Positions 5,592 to 10,468 of a DNA stretch of 10,468 bases are shown in pieces. The translations under genes were made by a program, and so were the position numbers. Position 1 is the first letter of the stretch; each line of letters starts with the position of its first letter. The stretch lies in assembly GCA_018303515.1 (NCBI GenBank), contig JAGVXZ010000022.1, positions 1 through 10,468 on the forward strand. The letters run 5' to 3'. A model generated the notes under the pieces. That model made no database searches and was not told the origin of the DNA. It worked only from the letters and a program-made list of their open reading frames with translations. Source of the stretch: Candidatus Woesearchaeota archaeon. Lineage in GTDB: Archaea; Nanobdellota; Nanobdellia; SCGC-AAA011-G17; GW2011-AR18.

Positions 5592-6921
5592 GTTTTATGG
5601 TTGTACCATCTTCAACTCTATGTATTTGTTTTGGTTTAAAGTTCAAATGTTTGCATATTTCCATGAAAGCATCAATCATATGTGGTTCTCCTTGTGCAGG
5701 GATTATATGCTTTGGTTTTGTCATATTTAGTAGTTCTCTTAAATCCTCTGAAGCGCTATGTCCGCTTACATGAATATCTAAGTACATTCTTATTTTTCTT
5801 TTCTTTAGTTTTGATTCTAATCTTTCTCTATTTTCAATATTGCTTTCAACTGGAATTGTTTTCGTTGAGAAAATTACTCTATCATCTGGTTGAAACTGGA
5901 ATGGAACTTTACCATTAACAATTTTATCCAATATAGAATTTGGCTCTCCTTGGGAACCTGTACAAATTACTAAATATTTCCCTGGTCTTTTGGAGATCTC
6001 ATTAAGTATTCTTTCTACTGCTGATCTGTAAGTATAGACTTTTACTCTTTTGTCTTCTCTTAATAATCTTAAATTTTGAGCAGCAGTAATATATTTTTCC
6101 ATTGACCTACCTAAAATAACTATTTGTCTATTTAACTTTAAACCAAATTCAATCGTAGATTTTATTCTTGCAATGTGAGATGCAAATGTTGTTACAAATA
6201 ATGCTTTATCTTTATGATCAATTTCTAACATAACTTCTCTCAACATTTCTTTTGCAACTCTCTCTGATGGGCATTTACCTGCTTTTTCTGCGTACATTGT
6301 TTCAGTAATTACAGCTAATGCCCCTTGACTTCCAAGTTCTTCTAATCTTTCATAATTTGGTTTATTTCCTAATGTAGGTGTATTATCTAACTTAAAATCA
6401 TTACAATATAAAATCACACCCTTTGGTGTGTGTACAGCAAGTAATGCACATTGAGAAGTAGAATGTGTTATTGCAATTAATTCTACTTGAATATTTGCAG
6501 AAACCTTTACTGTTGAATTTAGTGAAGTTGGAATTAATTTATTTTTTAATTTTCTTTTATGTTCTCTTAAAATAGCTTTTACAATTTCAATAGTAAATGG
6601 AGAGCCATAAATTTTGCAATCATAATTACTAGCTAAAAATGGGACTGCTGCTATGTGATCCAGATGTGCATGTCCCAAAAAAATTCCTTTTACATTTTGT
6701 CTATATCTATCTAATATATGATCATTTGGGATTGCACCCATCTTTATTATTTCTTCGTTATTTAGTTCATCTATCTTACCGCCTTCTTCTTGGTAATCAA
6801 TAAATGCAGGAAGATAAATACCCATATCAAGAATTACAATTTCATCGTCTACTCTTACAGCAGTCATATTTTTAGTGATTTCTGTAAAACCACCTATTGC
6901 AAATAATTCAACTTCAACCAC
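5587..6921 (-). CDS. rnj: Archaeal RNase J (beta-CASP metallo-beta-lactamase ribonuclease)
   Basis: This is a 444-aa beta-CASP ribonuclease, the archaeal RNase J type, a 5'-to-3' exonuclease in RNA decay and maturation. The metallo-beta-lactamase zinc ligands are complete: HAHLDH at 84-89, His153 in ITHS, Asp175 in CNDFKLD. The beta-CASP part carries motif A (ITET, 205-208), motif B His249 (FASHIARI) and motif C His388 (SGHSASED). GSQGEP at 322-327 and PAQGEPHM at 408-415 are also typical. There is no C-terminal extension of the bacterial kind, and the length fits archaeal RNase J. The start is GTG at 6921; a TATA box (minus strand, 6954-6948) is centred 30 nt upstream and no better ATG lies between them. 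It is divergent from tRNA-Glu, with the 158-aa gene close behind. Confidence 0.93.
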   Translation of the reverse strand: MVEVELFAIGGFTEITKNMTAVRVDDEIVILDMGIYLPAFIDYQEEGGKIDELNNEEIIKMGAIPNDHILDRYRQNVKGIFLGHAHLDHIAAVPFLASNYDCKIYGSPFTIEIVKAILREHKRKLKNKLIPTSLNSTVKVSANIQVELIAITHSTSQCALLAVHTPKGVILYCNDFKLDNTPTLGNKPNYERLEELGSQGALAVITETMYAEKAGKCPSERVAKEMLREVMLEIDHKDKALFVTTFASHIARIKSTIEFGLKLNRQIVILGRSMEKYITAAQNLRLLREDKRVKVYTYRSAVERILNEISKRPGKYLVICTGSQGEPNSILDKIVNGKVPFQFQPDDRVIFSTKTIPVESNIENRERLESKLKKRKIRMYLDIHVSGHSASEDLRELLNMTKPKHIIPAQGEPHMIDAFMEICKHLNFKPKQIHRVEDGTTIKL

Positions 6922-6947
6922 TATTGGATTTCTAATTAATTGAATGG

Positions 6948-6954
6948 TTTATAA
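6948..6954 (-). promoter_or_regulatory. rnj: TATA box of RNase J
   Basis: TTATAAA on the minus strand is centred about 30 nt before the GTG start and supports that non-ATG start. It is divergent from the tRNA promoter 30 bp away. Confidence 0.5.
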
Positions 6955-6982
6955 GAGTTTTGGAGGTAAAATTTTAAAAATC

Positions 6983-6990
6983 TTTATAAA
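6983..6990 (+). promoter_or_regulatory. TATA box of tRNA-Glu
   Basis: TTTATAAA is centred 30-31 nt before the tRNA 5' end, which would leave a 5' leader of only a few nucleotides for RNase P. Confidence 0.65.
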
Positions 6991-7016
6991 TAGATAATGG
7001 TCAGCAGTTTTATTGT

Positions 7017-7091
7017 GCCCCTGTGGTGTAGTCCGGCCAATCATTTCGCCCTTTCGAGGCGAAGACTCGAGTTCAAATCTCGGCGGGGGCG
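7017..7091 (+). tRNA. tRNA-Glu (anticodon UUC)
   Basis: The cloverleaf can be folded by hand. The acceptor stem pairs 7017-7023 with 7084-7090 (one G-U), and the discriminator is G7091. The D-arm carries the archaeal tRNA-Glu signature GGTGTAGTCCGGCCAATCAT. The anticodon stem pairs 7046-7050 with 7058-7062 around the loop CTTTCGA, giving anticodon UUC at 7053-7055. The variable loop has 4 nt. The T-arm is 7067-7083 with loop TTCAAAT. CCA is not encoded and must be added by an enzyme. There is no intron. The gene is far more G+C-rich than its surroundings, as expected for a stable RNA in an A+T-rich genome. Confidence 0.97.
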
Positions 7092-7095
7092 AATA

Positions 7096-7100
7096 TTTTT
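7096..7100 (+). terminator. T-run terminator after tRNA-Glu
   Basis: TTTTT begins 5 nt after the tRNA. Archaeal RNA polymerase stops at such U-runs without needing a hairpin. The short run makes this tentative. Confidence 0.4.
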
Positions 7101-7144
7101 ATGGTGCAGTTCTGAGGATATATTGTATGCAATGAGTAGAAAAC

Positions 7145-7152
7145 AATTTAAA
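7145..7152 (+). promoter_or_regulatory. TATA box of the duplicated membrane protein gene
   Basis: AATTTAAA is centred 27-28 nt before the ATG at 7176 and predicts a leaderless mRNA. Confidence 0.45.
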
Positions 7153-7175
7153 GATCAATTCTTAGTCTAATTAAA

Positions 7176-7805
7176 ATGAATATTTCACAATTCTTTGGGT
7201 TATTAGCTGGACTAACAGCCTTGATAACTTATTTTTTCTACTTCAGACAAGTATTAAAAAATCACTCCACCCCAAATCCTGCAACATGGCTTATTTGGGT
7301 TTTAGTTGGTTTAATTAATCTTTTTACATATCTCTCTGTAACAGGAAATAATTGGTGGCAAAGTTTTATTGTAATTGCAGTATTTTTTTGCATGTCTGGA
7401 GTGTTCATATATTCTTTATTTATGGGAAAACTTTCCAAACTTTCTTCTGTTGGAATAACTTCTTTAATTCTTGCTATAATTATTGGTATTTTTTGGAAAG
7501 TAACATCAAATGATAGAATTGCTAATCTTTTATTACAAGGAATCTATCTTATCTCATATATCCCAACAGGAGTTGGAATAATTAAAGGGACAGTAAAAGA
7601 ACACCATGTTGCTTGGATTATAGCTTTTATAGCCTATGTCTTTTCTGTACTGTCAATTTGGACTGGTCCTAAAGCAGACTGGATTGCTTACGCACATCCA
7701 GTGATTAATGGATTAGTCTGTAATGGCATTATTATTGCCCTTCTTTTTTACAAAAAATCAAAAAAAGATAATTCTCGCTACATAGATCCAAACTCTTTCA
7801 CCTAA
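7176..7805 (+). CDS. PQ-loop/SWEET-like duplicated membrane protein
   Basis: This is a 209-aa protein with six or seven membrane helices. The two halves look alike. Residues ~19-82 carry YFFYFRQVLKNHSTPNPATW followed by IW and a Trp-rich loop. Residues ~124-192 carry YLISYIPTGVGIIKGTVKEH followed by AWIIAF and another Trp loop. In both, an aromatic/Pro helix ends in a charged loop and a Trp-starting helix follows. This is the pattern of PQ-loop/SemiSWEET bundles, in which two three-helix units joined by a linker helix form a small-molecule carrier. The assignment rests on pattern, not on a firm motif: the first half has PNPATW where PQ-loop proteins have PQ. Substrate unknown. The C-terminus is a basic cytosolic tail. 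A TATA box at 7145-7152 supports the ATG. Confidence 0.78.
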   Translation: MNISQFFGLLAGLTALITYFFYFRQVLKNHSTPNPATWLIWVLVGLINLFTYLSVTGNNWWQSFIVIAVFFCMSGVFIYSLFMGKLSKLSSVGITSLILAIIIGIFWKVTSNDRIANLLLQGIYLISYIPTGVGIIKGTVKEHHVAWIIAFIAYVFSVLSIWTGPKADWIAYAHPVINGLVCNGIIIALLFYKKSKKDNSRYIDPNSFT

Positions 7806-7857
7806 GTCCATAAATTAATACGATAAATTAAAAAGAGTTTCTTAATAACCTAACTTT

Positions 7858-8538
7858 ATGAGATTAGGAGTTTTATTTTCGGGTGGGAAAGACAGTACTT
7901 ATGCTGCTTATCTAGCTTTTAAAAAAGGGTATAAACTTAGTTGCTTAATTTCTGTTTTTTCTAAAAATCAGGATAGTTATATGTTTCATACTCCATCTAT
8001 AAGTAAAGTTATAAAACAAGCTTCAGTAATGAATATTCCAATCTTAACTGTTGAAACTAATGGGGAGAAAGAAAAAGAATTAGAAGATTTAAAAAGAATA
8101 ATTGAAAAAGCAATTGAAGAATTTGAAATTGAAGGTATAGTTACTGGAGCTGTTGAGAGTGTTTATCAAGGTACAAGAATACAAAATATTTGTAATTCTT
8201 TAGAAATAGAATGTTTTAATCCCTTATGGTTAAAAGATCAGGTTGAATTATTAAATGAGTTAATTGAAAATAAATTTGAAGTTATTCTTACTTCCGTTGC
8301 TGCTTTTCCGTTAGATGAGAGTTATTTAGGAAAAAGGATAGATAAAGAATTAGTTTTGAAATTGAGAGAATTAAATTCAAAGTTTAAAATTAATATTGCA
8401 GGGGAGGGTGGAGAATTTGAAAGTTTGGTTTTAAACTGTCCTTTGTTTAGTCAAGGTTTAAAGGTTGTATCTAAAACGATTAAAGGTTCTGGTAATTCTT
8501 TCAGAATGGAGGTAGAAGTTGGGAATTTGTTATATTAG
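7858..8538 (+). CDS. dph6: Diphthine-ammonia ligase, Dph6 type
   Basis: This is a 226-aa ATP pyrophosphatase of the Dph6/MJ0570 family. The family performs the last step of diphthamide synthesis: ATP-dependent amidation of diphthine on the conserved His of elongation factor 2. The PP-loop SGGKDS is at 8-13. The family motif GAVESVYQGTRIQ is at 97-109, and the signature GEGGEFESLVLNCP is at 182-195. The length matches archaeal members, which lack the RidA-like domains of the yeast enzyme. A weak TATA element (ATAAATTAAA, 7823-7832) sits about 30 nt before the ATG. The gene is followed by a possible 34-aa ORF and a class I glutamine amidotransferase on the same strand; known Dph6 enzymes use free ammonium, so the neighbour is worth noting. 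The other diphthamide genes (dph2, dph5) are not in this window. Confidence 0.9.
   Translation: MRLGVLFSGGKDSTYAAYLAFKKGYKLSCLISVFSKNQDSYMFHTPSISKVIKQASVMNIPILTVETNGEKEKELEDLKRIIEKAIEEFEIEGIVTGAVESVYQGTRIQNICNSLEIECFNPLWLKDQVELLNELIENKFEVILTSVAAFPLDESYLGKRIDKELVLKLRELNSKFKINIAGEGGEFESLVLNCPLFSQGLKVVSKTIKGSGNSFRMEVEVGNLLY
8508..8513 (+). promoter_or_regulatory. Internal Shine-Dalgarno-like site at dph6 end
   Basis: GGAGGT lies inside the dph6 3' end, 5 nt before a TTG at 8519 that opens a 34-codon frame. It may be coincidental, as it also encodes Met-Glu-Val of Dph6. Confidence 0.35.
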
Positions 8539-8623
8539 ATTAGGTTTTAGGAATTTCTTTTCAGTTGAAATTGAAGAGAAAGGGAATAAATTAATTTTAA
8601 GAAAATTTGGAGTTCAAGGATAA
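8519..8623 (+). CDS. Possible 34-aa ORF bridging dph6 and the amidotransferase
   Basis: A TTG at 8519 opens a frame whose product ends SVEIEEKGNKLILRKFGVQG. It overlaps the dph6 3' end by 20 nt. Its TAA stop shares a base with the amidotransferase ATG (TAATG at 8621-8625). A perfect GGAGGT sits 5 nt upstream of the TTG, unusual in this mostly leaderless window. The other two forward frames are closed here by stops at 8536-8550. The composition (Lys/Glu/Ile/Leu, AGA Arg) looks like local coding sequence. Alternatives are a chance frame over a promoter (AATTTTAA at 8593-8600 suits the amidotransferase) or the remnant of a longer gene. No family is recognised. Confidence 0.35.
   Translation: MGICYIRLGFRNFFSVEIEEKGNKLILRKFGVQG
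8593..8600 (+). promoter_or_regulatory. Possible TATA box of the amidotransferase gene
   Basis: AATTTTAA is centred 26-27 nt before the ATG at 8623. If used, the amidotransferase has a leaderless transcript independent of dph6. Confidence 0.35.
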
Positions 8624-9138
8624 TGAATTTAATAATTAACGTTTGTAAAGAGAGATTACATTATTATGAATTCGTAAAACCAGTAGAATCAATTTTGAAA
8701 CAAAGTGGAATTAAGTTTATTACCAAACATTATAGTGAAGTTGAAAGTGTTGAAGAATATAATAAAATCATAATTTGTGGGACAAGTTTAAAAGATAATG
8801 AATTTTTAAAAGAAATTGAGAAGTTTTCTTGGTTAAAAGAAACTAACAAAAAAGTTTTAGGTATATGTGCTGGATTTCAGATTATGGGTTTAGTTTATAA
8901 TGGTAAATTAAAGAAGAAAACAGAAATAGGTTTTTTTAATGAAGAGATTAACATTTTAAATGTAAAAGGTAAAGTTCAAGTTTATCATTTACATAATAAT
9001 TATGTTGAGTTTGAAGATTTTGAAATTCTTTCTAAAGGAGATATTGTACAAGCTGTTAAGAAGAAGAATCTATATGGTGTTTTATTTCATCCAGAAGTAA
9101 GGAATAAGGAAATTATTAAGAATTTTTTAAAATTATAA
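8623..9138 (+). CDS. Class I glutamine amidotransferase (GATase), short and divergent
   Basis: This is a 171-aa triad-type glutamine amidotransferase domain that hydrolyses glutamine to deliver ammonia to a synthetase partner. The nucleophile elbow is GICAGFQ at 80-86 with Cys82; the usual form is GICLGHQ. The His-Glu pair of the triad is FHPEV at 155-159 (His156, Glu158). HLHNNYV at 122-128 matches the region after the 'H.d' loop in GuaA-type domains. The usual GGPxS oxyanion segment is replaced by IIICGTSLKDN (49-59). It is slightly shorter than stand-alone archaeal GMP synthase subunit A, so that identity is possible but not assured. It follows dph6 by 84 nt and converges with the cupin gene, overlapping it by 6 bp. 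Partner unknown: GuaA PP-loop subunit or Dph6 are the two candidates. Confidence 0.85.
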   Translation: MNLIINVCKERLHYYEFVKPVESILKQSGIKFITKHYSEVESVEEYNKIIICGTSLKDNEFLKEIEKFSWLKETNKKVLGICAGFQIMGLVYNGKLKKKTEIGFFNEEINILNVKGKVQVYHLHNNYVEFEDFEILSKGDIVQAVKKKNLYGVLFHPEVRNKEIIKNFLKL

Positions 9139-9489
9139 CCCTAATCTCTCTTTAAGAGTATTAAAATATTCTTCTGCCTCTGGAGAATCTTCTGATGGCA
9201 TCCATGGTGCGAAAGTTTTATCTTTTTCTACACTTTCCCAAGGTCCATCTTTCATTTCAAATACTACCGTATCTGGTTTGATTGCAATAAGGGAATGATA
9301 AATTCTTGGTCTTAGTTCAATTGTTCTTAGAGTCTTAGGTGTAAGGTGATATTTGCTTAATAGATCACCATTTTCTTTATAAGTTATTATAACTAACTCT
9401 CCTTGATAAATCGTAAATAATTCTCTTTTGTCAGGGTTTTCATGTTTATGAGCTTGTATATAACTATTAGGTTGTAATGCAATAGCCAT
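9133..9489 (-). CDS. WbuC-family cupin metalloprotein, N-terminus shortened
   Basis: This is a 118-aa cupin. Motif 1 is SYIQAHKHENPDKRELFTIYQG at 9-30, with His14, His16 and Glu23 as likely metal ligands. Motif 2 is RPRIYHSLIAI, with His65. The tail VVFEMKDGPW followed by DKTFAPWMPSED is the hallmark of WbuC-like proteins. The role of this family is unclear; some members lie in sugar/surface-polysaccharide loci. The conserved family sequence 'IQRMAIALQPNSY' begins before the ATG at 9489: the same frame upstream reads YEKDYKLIQR and then meets a stop (9522-9520). Another ATG at 9518-9516, overlapping the yvcK stop, reads MKKIIN-stop in a different frame. Either translation starts at 9489, or at a non-ATG codon upstream, or a frameshift separates an original start from the body. 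Confidence 0.82.
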   Translation of the reverse strand: MAIALQPNSYIQAHKHENPDKRELFTIYQGELVIITYKENGDLLSKYHLTPKTLRTIELRPRIYHSLIAIKPDTVVFEMKDGPWESVEKDKTFAPWMPSEDSPEAEEYFNTLKERLGL

Positions 9490-9514
9490 ACGTTGTATCA
9501 GTTTATAATCTTTT

Positions 9515-10462
9515 TCATATTAAACCAATTAAAACTTCTGCTAATTTATCAGAATCATGTCTTAACAAACCAGACTGTTTTGCTACATCAGCAATTAAGA
9601 TTCTTACATTTAACTTTTTTATTTCTTCCATGTCACAAATTACTCTTTCTGCATTTTCTTCAGAATATCTTTCTAAGATTTCTCTATCTAAAGTGGTATT
9701 ATCACAAACTACAAAATCAAATTTTATTCCAACATATCTTGTGATTATTTTTATAAAATCTGATGCTTTGAAATTATTTGTCTCACCAAATTTTGTCATT
9801 AAATTACAAACAAAAACTTTCTTTGCTTTACTTTGTGATATTGCTTCCGAAATTCCTGTAACTAACATGTTTGGGATTATTGAGGTGTACAAATCCCCTG
9901 GACCGGTAACAATTAAATCTGCTTCTTTTATTGCATCAACTGCTTCATAAAATGCTTTAGCTTCAGGTTCAAGAAAAACTCTTTTTATCTTTAAATTACC
10001 ATCATGTTTTGGAATATCAATATTCGTTTCTCCAAAAATTATCTTACCATTTTCTAATTCTGCACATAAATTAGAATTGTTTGTTGTGACAGGTAATATT
10101 TTTCCTCTAACGTTTAAGATTTTTTCTGCTTTCTTTATTGCTTTTATTTCATTACCTGTTATTTGTGTAAGTGCTGTTAAAAATAAATTTCCGAAGGAAT
10201 GGCCTCCAAAACTAGAATCTTCTTTAAATCTAAAACTAAATAATTCTCTTAAAGTTTTATCTCCATTGTCACTTGATAAAGCTAAGAGACATCTCCTTAT
10301 ATCTCCAGTGGGTAATATTCCAAATTCATCCCTTAATTTACCTGTACTCCCTCCAGAATCAAACATATTTACTATCGCACTAATTTGTAAATTATACTTC
10401 TTTAACCCATTTAATAATACAAAACTACCAGAACCACCACCAATTGTAACTACTTTTTTCAT
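9515..10462 (-). CDS. yvcK: YvcK/CofD-like nucleotide-sugar-binding protein
   Basis: This is a 315-aa member of the YvcK branch of the CofD-like family. In bacteria, YvcK binds UDP-N-acetylglucosamine and affects carbon flux and envelope growth; its role in archaea is unknown. GGGSGSF at 8-14 starts the Rossmann-like domain. DSGGSTGKLRDEFGILPTGD at 35-54, RRCLLALS at 56-63, FGGHSFGNL at 85-93 and GPGDLYTSIIPNML at 187-200 are all intact. NLMTKFGET at 220-228 and LRHD at 300-303 are also present. The DSGGSTG/PTGDIRR version separates it from true CofD, which makes coenzyme F420. The ATG is at 10462, 6 nt from the window edge, so its promoter is not visible. The cupin gene follows almost at once on the same strand, suggesting co-expression. 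Confidence 0.92.
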   Translation of the reverse strand: MKKVVTIGGGSGSFVLLNGLKKYNLQISAIVNMFDSGGSTGKLRDEFGILPTGDIRRCLLALSSDNGDKTLRELFSFRFKEDSSFGGHSFGNLFLTALTQITGNEIKAIKKAEKILNVRGKILPVTTNNSNLCAELENGKIIFGETNIDIPKHDGNLKIKRVFLEPEAKAFYEAVDAIKEADLIVTGPGDLYTSIIPNMLVTGISEAISQSKAKKVFVCNLMTKFGETNNFKASDFIKIITRYVGIKFDFVVCDNTTLDREILERYSEENAERVICDMEEIKKLNVRILIADVAKQSGLLRHDSDKLAEVLIGLI

Positions 10463-10468
10463 TAATGA

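Noticed and set aside
7017..7091. tRNA gene as integration site of a mobile element
   Set aside because: No integrase gene and no visible copy of the tRNA 3' end elsewhere in the window.
7132..7170. 12-codon frame after tRNA-Glu
   Set aside because: Too short, and it overlaps the TATA element of the following membrane protein gene; no ribosome binding site or promoter at the right distance.
1..10468. CRISPR array, insertion sequence or prophage
   Set aside because: No regularly spaced repeats, transposase or phage proteins are visible on either strand.

Overview
The window comes from an A+T-rich archaeon. The evidence is archaeal: a proline-tRNA ligase of the archaeal/eukaryotic type, an archaeal RNase J, a Dph6-type diphthine-ammonia ligase, and a tRNA-Glu without encoded CCA. 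TATA boxes (TTTATAAA or TTTAAATA) sit with their centres about 25-30 nt before most start codons, which means largely leaderless mRNAs. The tight packing, short genes and many small unknown proteins suggest a DPANN-like lineage (Woesearchaeota/Pacearchaeota type). That lineage call is inference; no marker in the window proves it.

Layout. 1-662 (+): the 3' part of a beta-rich, propeller-like unknown protein. 676-1576 (-): a DUF1761-like membrane protein, a 94-aa three-helix membrane protein and, overlapping it by ATGA, a 53-aa glycine-zipper peptide. 1577-1742: a divergent promoter region with several palindromes. 1743-2498 (+): a SAM methyltransferase. 2714-3344 (+): a VapBC toxin-antitoxin pair with foreign-looking codon use and a Shine-Dalgarno start. 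3444-3614 (+): a 56-aa unknown. 3649-5088 (+): proS. 5085-5561 and 5587-6921 (-): an unknown 158-aa protein and RNase J. 7017-7091 (+): tRNA-Glu(UUC), divergent from RNase J. 7176-7805 (+): a duplicated PQ-loop/SWEET-like membrane protein. 7858-9138 (+): dph6, a possible 34-aa bridging ORF, and a class I glutamine amidotransferase. 9133-10462 (-): a WbuC-like cupin and yvcK.

How the genes work together. Much of the window is informational: tRNA-Glu and ProRS in translation, RNase J in RNA decay, Dph6 in modifying elongation factor 2. The two most interesting units are (i) the glycine-zipper peptide overlapped by a small membrane protein, which has the shape of a membrane-active peptide and partner cassette, and (ii) dph6 next to a stripped-down glutamine amidotransferase. 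The second recalls the two-part build of GMP synthetase (GATase plus ATP pyrophosphatase) and raises the possibility of glutamine-fed diphthamide amidation. Both functional readings are hypotheses.
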